Source: Lachnospiraceae bacterium (GTDB lineage Bacteria; Bacillota; Clostridia; Lachnospirales; Lachnospiraceae). Taken from it: a stretch of 44,568 bases of DNA. Every line of letters starts with the position of its first letter. The stretch's first letter is position 1. Shown here in pieces: positions 34,303 to 43,516 of this stretch. The position numbers were made by a program, and so were the translations under genes. The stretch spans positions 1 through 44,568 of the forward strand of contig JAFLTA010000021.1 in the NCBI GenBank assembly GCA_022510685.1, given 5' to 3'. The notes beneath the pieces are model-generated. The model was not told where the DNA came from. It was given only the letters and a program-made list of their open reading frames with translations, and made no database searches.

Positions 34303-35466
34303 ATGGATGGAATGTTATCCCAGGAAGAAATTGACGCATTGACGAACGGCGGAGAGGATTCCGGTGCGGAGACTCAAGAAGGGTATACCGGAGAGTCCTT
34401 AACAGATGCGGAACGCGATGCGGTAGGAGAGATTGCCAATATCAACATGGGTACGGCAGCGACAACATTATCTACGTTGTTGAATTCCAAAGTTACCATA
34501 ACGACACCGAGAGTGTCCTATGTAACACTGGATGATTTGTCGTCGCAGTATGACAGACCGTGTGTGTTTATTCATATTTCCTATATTGAGGGGATTGATG
34601 GCAATAATGTATTGATTCTGAAAGAACATGATGTAAAAGTCATTACCGATTTGATGATGGGTGGTGACGGAACCAATACAGATGGTGAAATCTCAGAGTT
34701 ACATCTGAGCGCCATCAGTGAAGCGATGAACCAAATGATGGGTTCTTCAGCCACATCATTATCTTCCATGCTGGAAAAGAAGATTGATATTAGTCCACCT
34801 TCTGCCAGTTTGGTAGATTTGAACGATACTATCGTTGATAATACGGAAATCTCTGATTTCTTAAGCGGTGTGATTGTTCAGGTCGCATTTGATATGCAAA
34901 TCGGCGATTTGATAGACAGCCAGATTATGCAATTGTATCCCTTTGACTTTGCAAGAGAATTATATGAGGATTTTACGAATAATATGTCTAACGAAAATAC
35001 AACAACAAATGCCGCTCAGGAACCTGCTGCAGCTCCAGCAGCGGCACCGACCCCTGCAGCAGCAGCACCGACACCGGAAATGCCGGCAGGACAGCCTGCT
35101 CCGGCACCAGCGCCGATGCCGCAAATGGATCCAAATATGATGCAACAGCCATATATGATGCCAATGCAGAATGTCAATGTACAGCCTGCACAGTTCCAGC
35201 CGTTTAATGCGGGTGTGAGTCCGCTTATGCAGCAGGAAAATATCGACCTCATTATGGATGTGCCGTTGGAGGTAACTGTTGAATTAGGACGTTCTAATAA
35301 GTCAATCAAGGAGATTCTTGACTTTGCACCGGGAACAATCATCGAGTTGAACAAGCTGGCCGGCGAACCGGTAGATGTATTGGTAAACGGCAAGTTTGTT
35401 GCGAGAGGTGAAGTTGTGGTTATCGAAGAAAACTTCGGTATCCGTATTGTGGAAATATCCAAGTAA
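34303..35466 (+). CDS. fliY: Flagellar motor switch phosphatase FliY
   Basis: FliY (387 aa) is the Gram-positive equivalent of FliN, with a CheC-type CheY-P phosphatase fused to a SpoA C-ring domain. The order is a CheY-binding peptide MLSQEEIDALTNGG, then two helices with the phosphatase E-x2-N motif (ERDAVGEIANINMG and LHLSAISEAMNQMMG, both intact). A long Ala/Pro/Gln/Met-rich linker follows (about 230-310, APAAAPTPAAAAPTPEMPAG). The C-terminal SpoA domain is VTVELGRSNKSIKEILDFAPGTIIELNKLAGEPVDVLVNGK. It starts 4 bases after fliM. No cheY gene follows, unlike Bacillus. Confidence 0.96.
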   Translation: MDGMLSQEEIDALTNGGEDSGAETQEGYTGESLTDAERDAVGEIANINMGTAATTLSTLLNSKVTITTPRVSYVTLDDLSSQYDRPCVFIHISYIEGIDGNNVLILKEHDVKVITDLMMGGDGTNTDGEISELHLSAISEAMNQMMGSSATSLSSMLEKKIDISPPSASLVDLNDTIVDNTEISDFLSGVIVQVAFDMQIGDLIDSQIMQLYPFDFARELYEDFTNNMSNENTTTNAAQEPAAAPAAAPTPAAAAPTPEMPAGQPAPAPAPMPQMDPNMMQQPYMMPMQNVNVQPAQFQPFNAGVSPLMQQENIDLIMDVPLEVTVELGRSNKSIKEILDFAPGTIIELNKLAGEPVDVLVNGKFVARGEVVVIEENFGIRIVEISK

Positions 35467-35493
35467 AGGAATGCATGTGCTGGAGGTGTAGAT

Positions 35494-35871
35494 ATGCTGA
35501 TTATGGTGGCGGAATATTCTATGCTCTCCAGCATTATTAAATTTATATTTATCTTAATTGTTTTTATTGCCCTGCTCTTTGCAGCGTCCTGGTTTACGAA
35601 ATGGTATGCCGGTTCCGGTATGTTAAAGAACCAGCGGGGCAATATTAAAATACTGGAAACGCATTCCATAGGACAAGGTAAAGTAGTGCAGATTCTCCAA
35701 ATTGGTGAAAAGTATATTGCCGTTGCACAGGGTAAAGATACGGTAACATATTTGACGGAGCTTTCTGAGGAGGAGCTGGACTTTGAACCTGTAAACCAGT
35801 TGAAGACAGGTGGTTTTCAGGAAATGTTTGCAGAGATGGTGAAAAATAAAAAGAAACAGCAGGAAAAGTAG
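35494..35871 (+). CDS. fliO: Flagellar biosynthetic protein FliO (FliZ)
   Basis: FliO (125 aa) helps assemble the FliP ring of the export gate. An N-terminal membrane helix (about residues 13-36, IIKFIFILIVFIALLFAASW) is followed by the cytoplasmic motif LKNQRGNIKILETHSIGQGKVVQILQIGEKYIAVAQGKD typical of FliO. The tail is Lys-rich. Gene order fliY-fliO-fliP supports it. The first ATG at 35494 follows GGAGGTGT. Bacillus calls this gene fliZ. Confidence 0.9.
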   Translation: MLIMVAEYSMLSSIIKFIFILIVFIALLFAASWFTKWYAGSGMLKNQRGNIKILETHSIGQGKVVQILQIGEKYIAVAQGKDTVTYLTELSEEELDFEPVNQLKTGGFQEMFAEMVKNKKKQQEK

Positions 35872-35880
35872 GATGGTGTT

Positions 35881-36744
35881 ATGAGACAGATAAGAGAGCA
35901 TAAATGGATTCATAAAATACGAAAACAAACGTGTATCAAGGCAATGATGATGTTTGTTTTGTTTCTTTGTATCTGGTTGGCAGCATCACCTGCATATGTC
36001 CGTGCTACATCACAAAATGTGGATAGTACTACACAGGATGAAATTTCCAGTACACCTGATGATGATGACAATACGTTGGATTTAAACATCACTTCTAATG
36101 CGGGAAGTGTAAATTTGGAAGCCACGTTACAGATATTGATTTTGCTTACGATTTTGAGTCTGGCACCATCTATTTTGGTGATGTTGACATCTTTTACCCG
36201 CATCATTGTCGTATTTCATTTTTTGCGCACGGCATTGGGTACTCAGACTACACCTCCCAATCAGGTGTTGGCAGGATTGGCGCTGTTTATCACCTTTGCT
36301 GTGATGGCACCGGTGTTTAATCAGGTAAATACAGAGGCGGTGCAGCCTTATATGTCAGGACGGTTGAATCAGAATTCGGCGATTGAGCAGGGAATTGCTC
36401 CATTGAAGGAATTTATGTTGAAGCAGACTCGGGAAAAGGACCTGAAGCTGTTTATGACATTAAATGATACTTCGTCGGACGAAATTGAAGATTTCTCGGA
36501 TTTGTCCATCACTACAGTGATTCCGGCATTTATTATTAGTGAACTTCGGACGGCATTTATCATTGGTTTCATTTTATATCTGCCGTTTATCGTTATTGAT
36601 ATGGTTGTGGCGTCTACGTTGATGTCCATGGGTATGATGATGTTGCCCCCCACAACGATTTCGCTGCCATTCAAGATATTATTGTTTGTACTGGCAGATG
36701 GATGGAATCTGCTGATTGGACAGTTGGTGCAGTCGTTCCAGTGA
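35881..36744 (+). CDS. fliP: Flagellar export gate protein FliP
   Basis: FliP (287 aa) is a core subunit of the type III export gate. It has a long N-terminal segment with a signal-like helix (about residues 20-40, [24 protein letters not shown]) and an acidic Ser/Thr/Asp-rich stretch. The conserved core then follows, with [58 protein letters not shown]-type motifs and [36 protein letters not shown]. Four membrane helices are visible. The start ATG 35881 is 10 bases after fliO. The cleavable leader is typical of FliP. Confidence 0.96.
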   Translation: [287 protein letters not shown]

Positions 36745-36846
36745 GTGTGAAATCATGAGAATCATCGAAGGCAATATACGGGGAATAAATATTTAAATTT
36801 CAAGATATTTGGAAATAAAAATGCTACGGGAAAGGAGAGTGCGCAA

Positions 36847-37116
36847 ATGAATGAGAGCATAGTCTTAGATATATCCAGAGAGACGATTTGGACAGCTGTG
36901 GAATCTGCAGCACCGTTATTGTTGATTTCTCTCATTATTGGTTTGATAATCAGCGTGTTTCAGACTGTGACATCGATTCAGGAGCAGACACTTACTTTTG
37001 TTCCTAAGTTTTTGGCGATTATGTTGATGTTGGTATTATGTGGCGGTTGGATTATGAATAATGTGGTGGACTTATTCAACTCGTTGATTCAGAATATTCC
37101 GCAATATATCCGTTGA
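36847..37116 (+). CDS. fliQ: Flagellar export gate protein FliQ
   Basis: FliQ (89 aa) has two membrane hairpin helices, VESAAPLLLISLIIGLIISVFQTVTSIQEQTLTFVPK and AIMLMLVLCGGWIMNNVVDL. The QTVTSIQEQTLTFVPK motif is diagnostic. Start ATG 36847 follows AAAGGAGAG. The 102-base gap after fliP holds no clear element. It assembles with FliP and FliR into the export gate. Confidence 0.97.
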   Translation: MNESIVLDISRETIWTAVESAAPLLLISLIIGLIISVFQTVTSIQEQTLTFVPKFLAIMLMLVLCGGWIMNNVVDLFNSLIQNIPQYIR

Positions 37117-37157
37117 ATTTACTGTAGAGAATTGGAATTGTTAAGGAGAGACAGGCT

Positions 37158-37928
37158 GTGAGTTTTACGATACAATACTTGGAATATATATTGCTTGTAT
37201 TTATTCGGGTGACTGCCATTGTTTATGTCGCTCCTTTTTTTGGTTCTCAGGAATTTCCGCGGCGACTGAAGGCGATTATAGCTTTTTTCTTTACGTTAAT
37301 TGTCATGCATGGAATTGATTATACTGCCTTAGAATACAGCTCTATCTTTAGCTATGCATCCTTTGTATTAAAAGAAGCAATAACCGGGCTGTTGATTGGA
37401 TTGGGCTCAAGGCTTTGTCTGTATATCTTAAATTTCTCCGGTCATATGGTGGATATGGAGATTGGATTTTCCATGGTACAGGAAATGGACCCCACCACAA
37501 GTATTAATTCTACGGTAACGGCAAATTTCTTTTCTTATATTTTTATGTTGTTTTTTGTTGTGTCTGATATGCACTATTTTATCATTGATGCCATGTTTGA
37601 CTCTTACGAACTGATACCTATGGGCGGAGCAAAATTTACCATGGATTTGTATTCTATTATAGTTTCTTATATCGTGAGTTATTTTGTGATAGGGTTTCGG
37701 ATCATTTTACCGATTTTCTGTTGTATTCTGGTTATTAATATCGTGTTAGGTATTTTGGCAAAGATTGCACCGCAGATGAATATGTTTGTGATTGGTTTAC
37801 AGTTAAAATTGTTTGTGGGATTGTTTTTGATATATATCACGCTACAGCTTTTTGCCGGAGTGGCAGATTTTCTCTTTGAGGAGATGCATACGCTGACGAA
37901 ATATTTCATACAAAGCATGGCATCTTAA
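37158..37928 (+). CDS. fliR: Flagellar export gate protein FliR
   Basis: FliR (256 aa) completes the FliPQR export gate. About six membrane helices are visible, with SQEFPRRLKAIIAFFFTLIV near the start and the conserved AITGLLIGLGSRLCLYILNFSGHMVDMEIGFSMVQEMDPTTSINSTV in the middle. GTG 37158 is used, after AAGGAGAG. The gene follows fliQ by 41 bases. Confidence 0.95.
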   Translation: MSFTIQYLEYILLVFIRVTAIVYVAPFFGSQEFPRRLKAIIAFFFTLIVMHGIDYTALEYSSIFSYASFVLKEAITGLLIGLGSRLCLYILNFSGHMVDMEIGFSMVQEMDPTTSINSTVTANFFSYIFMLFFVVSDMHYFIIDAMFDSYELIPMGGAKFTMDLYSIIVSYIVSYFVIGFRIILPIFCCILVINIVLGILAKIAPQMNMFVIGLQLKLFVGLFLIYITLQLFAGVADFLFEEMHTLTKYFIQSMAS

Positions 37929-37936
37929 ACTCGTGT

Positions 37937-37965
37937 TTGCTATTTTCCTATAAATAATGTATAAT
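37937..37965 (+). promoter_or_regulatory. Possible internal promoter ahead of flhB
   Basis: TTGCTA (37937-37942), 17 bp and a perfect TATAAT (37960-37965) lie in the fliR-flhB gap, about 60 bases before the flhB start. A short dyad (ATGCA-CTA-TGCAT) follows it at about 37972-37985. Confidence 0.4.
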
Positions 37966-38026
37966 AAAAATGATGCACTATGCATTATGAACAGGGAGAG
38001 CAGATACATTGGAGTGAGTGGATACG

Positions 38027-39226
38027 ATGACATCGGAACAAAAGATTTGCTTATGGGAAAATCAATTCGGAGATTTTCCGGATTTGTCTGTGCAGTGCAG
38101 CTTAGCGACGGGAAAACGATTCGGTTTACGGTATGACTTACAGCTTTTTGCCAAAGAGGGTGAAGGCGGAGAAAAAACGGAGCCGGCAACCCCTAAAAAG
38201 CTGCAGGATGCCAGAAAAAAGGGACAGGTTGCCAAAAGCATGGATGCAGTAACAGCGATGTCTCTTTTGCTGTTTTTCTATATGTTAAAAATTATGATGG
38301 GATACCTGGGAAACAGTTTCGGAGATACGTTTTCTATGTTTATAGCAAAGATTTCCGATAATGCAGGAGGACAGTTCACCTTACAACTTGCCTGCTCCAT
38401 GGTAGGACAGGTATTTGCAAGAGTGGTGATTATCGCGTTACCATTTTTTGCCACAGCATTTGCAGTAGCATTTTTGGTGAATCTGGTACAGGTAAAATGG
38501 GTGATTTCTTTTGAACCGTTAATGCCTAAATTTGACAAATTTAATCCGGTGTCGGGCATGAAACGTCTGTTTTCCAAAGATAAACTGATGGAACTGCTTA
38601 AGTCTGTACTTAAGATTTTGGCTATCGTTTATGTGGTGATGAATTATCTGAAGGATAAGTGGGCGCTGGTTATGAATATGTACTCCTATTCCCTGAACCA
38701 GGCGTTATCCCTGCTGGGTGATATCATCATCAATATCGGAATCCGTATTAGTGCACTGTTTATTATGATTGCAGTAATGGATTACTTCTATCAGAAGTGG
38801 AAATTCAGCGAAGATATGAAAATGACGAAACAGGAAGTAAAAGATGAGTACAAGCAGTCCGAAGGAGATCCGAAAGTAAAAAGCCAACAGCGTGCAAGAA
38901 TGCAGCAGGCTGCCAGAAGGCGTATGATGCAGGACCTTCCCAATGCGGATGTAGTCATTACCAACCCGACACATCTGGCGGTTGCAATCCGTTATGATAA
39001 GCAGTCCCATGAAGCCCCCATTGTGGTTGCCAAGGGTGCTGACCATCTGGCGGCGAAAATCAGGGAAGCGGCTATCGCAAATGATATTGAGATTGTGGAA
39101 AACAAACCATTGGCGCGAATGTTATACCACAACGTAGAATTAGGAGCAGAAATACCACCGGAGTTATATCAGATGGTGGCAGAAATACTGGCATATGTTT
39201 ATAACCTGAAGGGAAAAACCGGTTAA
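38027..39226 (+). CDS. flhB: Flagellar export switch protein FlhB
   Basis: FlhB (399 aa) is the gate subunit that switches export from hook to filament proteins. The N-terminal motif LRYDLQLFAKEGEGGEKTEPATPKKLQDARKKGQVAKS begins only at about residue 33, so there is a ~32-residue extension relative to usual homologues. Four membrane helices follow. The autocleavage site NPTH (Asn313-His316) lies in the cytoplasmic domain (VVITNPTHLAVAIRYD). ATG 38027 is chosen because GGAGTG (38011-38016) is 10 bases before; in-frame GTG 38018 would sit against it. Confidence 0.95.
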   Translation: MTSEQKICLWENQFGDFPDLSVQCSLATGKRFGLRYDLQLFAKEGEGGEKTEPATPKKLQDARKKGQVAKSMDAVTAMSLLLFFYMLKIMMGYLGNSFGDTFSMFIAKISDNAGGQFTLQLACSMVGQVFARVVIIALPFFATAFAVAFLVNLVQVKWVISFEPLMPKFDKFNPVSGMKRLFSKDKLMELLKSVLKILAIVYVVMNYLKDKWALVMNMYSYSLNQALSLLGDIIINIGIRISALFIMIAVMDYFYQKWKFSEDMKMTKQEVKDEYKQSEGDPKVKSQQRARMQQAARRRMMQDLPNADVVITNPTHLAVAIRYDKQSHEAPIVVAKGADHLAAKIREAAIANDIEIVENKPLARMLYHNVELGAEIPPELYQMVAEILAYVYNLKGKTG

Positions 39227-39317
39227 ATGATGTGGGTGCTGCCTGCACAAGCAACCGGATACAGATACAATGCGGGGATAATATTCCCCCTAACACTGTT
39301 GATTAAGGAGATACACA

Positions 39318-41348
39318 ATGAAACGATCTGATTTTCTATTAGGATTATATATCCTGATACCAGTTGTATTTTTGATTATTCCAATACCATTGCCGCTATT
39401 GGATATTCTTATGATGCTCAATTTGGCAATTGCATTGATTATTTTGTTTAACGCATTATTTTCCACAGAGGCGTTAAATATGTCGGTGTTCCCGACGTTG
39501 TTACTTATGACCACCTTGTTCCGTATTTCGCTGAACGTAGGTTCCACGAGAAATATTTTGCTGCGAGGCGAGGCCGGACAGGTAGTACAGACCTTTGGTG
39601 AATTCGTGGGTGGTGGTAACTTAGTTGTAGGTGCCATTGTATTTTTGATTTTGATTATTATACAGTTTATTGTTATCAATAAAGGTTCTGAGCGTGTATC
39701 TGAAGTAACGGCGCGTTTTACTCTGGATGCTATGCCCGGAAAACAGATGGCGATTGATGCCGACTTAAATACCGGAGCGATTACAGATGAGGAGGCGAAA
39801 GCGCGCCGCCAGAAAATACAGGATGAATCCACATTCTTCGGAGCGATGGACGGTGCTACCAAGTATGTTAAGGGAGATGCGACAGCCGGACTTGTCATTA
39901 CGATAATTAACCTGGCAGGTGGATTGATACTTGGTGTAGTTATGCAGGATATGGAGCTTATGGATGCCATCCAGAAATATTCCATATTGACCATCGGTGA
40001 TGGTCTGGTCAGCCAGATACCTTCCCTGGTTATTTCTCTGTCAACAGGTATTCTTGTGACGAAAGTTTCCAAGGAATCCGATGTGGGAAATGTGCTTATC
40101 ACACAGCTGTTTTCTATACCGAAAGTATTGTACATTGTCGGTGGAACCATGGCATTGCTGGGACTGACACCGTTGCCGACCATGATTTGTTTCATTTATG
40201 CTATCGTGTTGATTGCAGCAGGTCGTGCCATTGAGTCTATGATGGAGGTTCAAAACATCGAGACAGAGGTAGACGAGGAGGAGGAATCCGTGGAAGAAAT
40301 CCGTCGTCCGGAAAACGTGGTATCGCTCTTGCAGGTTGACCCGATAGAGTTGGAATTCGGTTACGGTATTATTCCTCTGGCAGATATCAATCAGGGTGGT
40401 GACCTGTTAGACCGCGTGGTAATGATACGAAGACAGGTGGCATTGGAGCTTGGATGCGTAGTACCGATGATTCGTCTCCGAGACAACATTCAGCTTAATC
40501 CGAACCAGTATGTCATCAAAATAAAAGGTGTGCCAGTCAGCGAAGGTGAGATTTTGTTTGACCATTATATGGCGATGAATCCCGGTTTTGTAGAGGAGGA
40601 AATCACAGGTATCCCTACATTTGAGCCGTCATTCCATCTGCCGGCTATCTGGATTACAGAGTCCCAGCGAGAGAGAGCGGAATCCATGGGATATACAGTA
40701 GTAGACCCGCCGTCTATTATTGCGACTCATTTGACAGAAGTAATCCGCAGCCATTTGGACGAGTTGTTGACCAGACAGGATGTCCAGAATCTTATCAACA
40801 ACATACAGGAGGCAAATACCACACTGGTTTCGGAGCTGGTTCCGAAGATACTCAGCGTGGGAGAAATACAAAAAGTATTGCAAAATTTGCTGCGTGAGGG
40901 AATTTCTATCCGGGATTTGGTTACAATATTTGAAACCCTTGCAGATAATGCTGCCAGCACGAGGGATACGGATGTGCTCACTGAGTATGTGCGGCAAAGT
41001 CTGAAACGGGCGATTTCCAATAAATATTTCCCGGCAAACGAGATGACCAGTGTTGTTACCTTGGATCCGAAAATCGAACAGGAGATTATGGGCTCTATTA
41101 AGCAGACGGAGCAGGGAACTTACATCAATCTTGAGCCGGACAAGACCCAAACGATTTTACAGTCTGTGGGTGAGGAAATGGAGAAGATGGAGGAGCTTGG
41201 CAAGAATCCGATTATAGTTACTTCGCCAATTGTGCGCCTCTACTTTAAGAAGCTGACGGAAGAACAATTTCAGGATTTGATTGTCGTATCATATAATGAG
41301 ATTGACACCAACGTAGAATTACAATCGATAGGGATGGTGACAGTATAG
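39318..41348 (+). CDS. flhA: Flagellar export protein FlhA
   Basis: FlhA (676 aa) is the ring-forming export component that docks chaperone-substrate complexes. About eight membrane helices occupy residues 1-310, with the FHIPEP-family signature TLFRISLNVGSTRNILL. The conserved cytoplasmic loop has FTLDAMPGKQMAIDADLNTGAI. The C-terminal domain (about 350-676) contains GVPVSEGEILFDHYMAMNPGF and LRRLLREGISIRDL-like LLREGISIRDLVTIFETLAD. Start ATG 39318 follows TAAGGAGA. Its stop overlaps the flhF start by one base. Confidence 0.97.
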   Translation: MKRSDFLLGLYILIPVVFLIIPIPLPLLDILMMLNLAIALIILFNALFSTEALNMSVFPTLLLMTTLFRISLNVGSTRNILLRGEAGQVVQTFGEFVGGGNLVVGAIVFLILIIIQFIVINKGSERVSEVTARFTLDAMPGKQMAIDADLNTGAITDEEAKARRQKIQDESTFFGAMDGATKYVKGDATAGLVITIINLAGGLILGVVMQDMELMDAIQKYSILTIGDGLVSQIPSLVISLSTGILVTKVSKESDVGNVLITQLFSIPKVLYIVGGTMALLGLTPLPTMICFIYAIVLIAAGRAIESMMEVQNIETEVDEEEESVEEIRRPENVVSLLQVDPIELEFGYGIIPLADINQGGDLLDRVVMIRRQVALELGCVVPMIRLRDNIQLNPNQYVIKIKGVPVSEGEILFDHYMAMNPGFVEEEITGIPTFEPSFHLPAIWITESQRERAESMGYTVVDPPSIIATHLTEVIRSHLDELLTRQDVQNLINNIQEANTTLVSELVPKILSVGEIQKVLQNLLREGISIRDLVTIFETLADNAASTRDTDVLTEYVRQSLKRAISNKYFPANEMTSVVTLDPKIEQEIMGSIKQTEQGTYINLEPDKTQTILQSVGEEMEKMEELGKNPIIVTSPIVRLYFKKLTEEQFQDLIVVSYNEIDTNVELQSIGMVTV

Positions 41349-42622
41349 TGGTTATCAAAAAGTATATTGCAGAAACAGAGGATGAAGCCATTGCATTGGC
41401 GCGGGATGAACTGGGCAGCGATGCGGTAATTATGAATGTTAAGAGGTCGGTGCCTAAGGGGATATATAAATTCATTAAGAAGACTTCAGTGGAAATAACA
41501 GCGGCAGTGGATGATGCGCCTCAGGAAGAAGACAAGCCGGATTTTAGCAAGCTGCAGGAAGCCATTCGTAATCAGGAGCCTTATGCGGCGCCGGATTCTA
41601 AAGCGGCAAGGCAGGAGGAGCAACGAGAAAAACTGTTGCAGAGCGACCAGATTATTTCCGAAGATTTGGATGCGGAATCTGTCAAAGATCCAGTAAAAGA
41701 ACAACAGGCGATTGAAGAAAAACTCAGCAGCCTGCAGAATCTTTTGGAGAAGCAGGTGATGCATTCACAGGATGCCGGAGAAAAAAGCTGGGAAAACCCG
41801 GAAGAAAAAGAGGAAGAACCGCAGGATAAACTTGGGACATATTTCCAACTTATACGGGATAAGATGTTAGACAATGAAGTGTTGGAGGAGTATGTAGATC
41901 AGATTATTCAAGCGGTAGAGACAGGAAAGCGCAAGGATTGGACGTTAGATAATATTTTGGCGGGTGTATATCAAAAAATTATTCTTAAAATCGGTCAGCC
42001 GCACTTGATTGATGTCCGTACCAAAAAGACAAAGTATATATTCTTTATAGGACCTACCGGTGTGGGAAAGACGACAACGATTGCCAAGATTGCGTCCACA
42101 TTGAAATTGACGAAAAAGACAAAAGTGGCATTAATTACGTCGGACACGTATCGTATTGCGGCAGTGGAGCAGTTAAAAACTTATGCCAATATATTGGGGA
42201 TTCCATTGGAGGTAGTGTATTCTGCAGAAGAAATGGAAAAAACCATGGATAAATTGAAGGACTACGATTTAGTATTGGTTGATACAGCAGGACGCTCCCA
42301 TCAAAATTCGGAGCAGATTCACGATATACGTAATTTGTTGCAGAAGGTACCGGATGAGGACAAGGAAGTGTATTTAGTCTTAAGTGCTACGACAAAGTAT
42401 AAAGATCTGGTGAATATATCTCAGGCATACAGCAAAATTACAGAGTATTTTCTCGTGTTTACCAAGCTTGATGAGACAGATACCGTAGGAAATATTTTCA
42501 ATATCCGGATGCTTACGGGAGCTTCCTTATCCTATGCAACGTGGGGGCAGAACGTACCGGATGATATTGGAAAGATTGATGCACAAAAAATGACAAAGCA
42601 GCTCTTGGGAGGGAATAGCTGA
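41348..42622 (+). CDS. flhF: Flagellar SRP-family GTPase FlhF
   Basis: FlhF (424 aa) is the SRP-type GTPase that sets flagellar number and position. The N-terminal basic/acidic region (about 1-160) is variable, rich in Glu, Asp and Gln. A helical N domain and the GTPase G domain follow, with Walker [11 protein letters not shown] (235-244), [26 protein letters not shown] and [14 protein letters not shown] 41348 overlaps the flhA stop, and the gene ends in a TGATG overlap with flhG. Both overlaps indicate coupled translation. Confidence 0.96.
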   Translation: MVIKKYIAETEDEAIALARDELGSDAVIMNVKRSVPKGIYKFIKKTSVEITAAVDDAPQEEDKPDFSKLQEAIRNQEPYAAPDSKAARQEEQREKLLQSDQIISEDLDAESVKDPVKEQQAIEEKLSSLQNLLEKQVMHSQDAGEKSWENPEEKEEEPQDKLGTYFQLIRDKMLDNEVLEEYVDQIIQAVETGKRKDWTLDNILAGVYQKIILKIGQPHLIDVRTKKTKYIFFIGPTGVGKTTTIAKIASTLKLTKKTKVALITSDTYRIAAVEQLKTYANILGIPLEVVYSAEEMEKTMDKLKDYDLVLVDTAGRSHQNSEQIHDIRNLLQKVPDEDKEVYLVLSATTKYKDLVNISQAYSKITEYFLVFTKLDETDTVGNIFNIRMLTGASLSYATWGQNVPDDIGKIDAQKMTKQLLGGNS

Positions 42623-43503
42623 TGGATCAGGCAGAGCGGTTGCGAAATATTATTAAACAACAGAATACCAGACAGCATCTTGCTCAGGTCATTACTGTGA
42701 CCAGCGGCAAAGGTGGTGTGGGCAAATCCAATGTCTCTGTGAATCTCGCAATTCAGCTGAGCCGCTTGGGAAAGAAGGTCATTGTTCTGGATGCAGACTT
42801 TGGTCTTGCCAATATAGAAGTGATGCTTGGACTGCGTCCTAAGTATAATCTTGCAGATATGATGTTTCATGGTAAGACTGTGAAGGATATCATTGCAAAA
42901 GGACCCGAAAATATCGGATTTATTTCCGGAGGATCGGGTCTCCGGGAAATGACCAACCTGACCAGAGACCAGATTCAGAGCCTGGTATTATCCATGTATG
43001 AACTGGATCAGGTGGCAGATGTAGTTATTATAGATACGGGAGCGGGTATTTCCGATTCAGTAATTGATTTGGTTATGTGCAGTGCACAGGTTCTTTTGGT
43101 GGCAACACCGGAGCCTACATCTATTACGGATGCCTATGCATTGTTAAAGACGATTCAACGTCAGGAAAATTTCGACCCTGAACGTATGAAAATACAGATG
43201 ATAGGAAATCGGACACAAGGTTATGAAGATGGTAAAGAGTTATTCCACAAACTGAGTACTGTGTCAGATAAATTTTTGCAGGTGGAAATGGAGTATCTGG
43301 GAAGTATACCGGATGATGCAAAACTGCAGAGTGCAATTATGCGCCAGGAACCGGTGACGATTGCATATCCTAATTCTCCTGCTGCAAGGGCCATGATGGA
43401 GCTTGCCCTGCAACTGGAAAACGGAAATGTGCAGGGAGACCCTGTCCCTTCAAAAGGATTATCAGGTTTGTTGGCACGTATGTTCCGAGGGAAACATAGC
43501 TAA
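42622..43503 (+). CDS. flhG: Flagellar placement ATPase FlhG (YlxH)
   Basis: FlhG (293 aa) is a MinD/ParA-type ATPase that works with FlhF to control flagellar number. It has an N-terminal FlhF-activating segment (about residues 1-18, [13 protein letters not shown]), the deviant Walker A KGGVGKSN (30-37), [14 protein letters not shown] and [12 protein letters not shown]-terminal amphipathic helix ([16 protein letters not shown]) is the membrane-targeting sequence. It overlaps flhF by one base. Confidence 0.95.
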   Translation: MDQAERLRNIIKQQNTRQHLAQVITVTSGKGGVGKSNVSVNLAIQLSRLGKKVIVLDADFGLANIEVMLGLRPKYNLADMMFHGKTVKDIIAKGPENIGFISGGSGLREMTNLTRDQIQSLVLSMYELDQVADVVIIDTGAGISDSVIDLVMCSAQVLLVATPEPTSITDAYALLKTIQRQENFDPERMKIQMIGNRTQGYEDGKELFHKLSTVSDKFLQVEMEYLGSIPDDAKLQSAIMRQEPVTIAYPNSPAARAMMELALQLENGNVQGDPVPSKGLSGLLARMFRGKHS

Positions 43504-43516
43504 AAGGGGAATTAAG

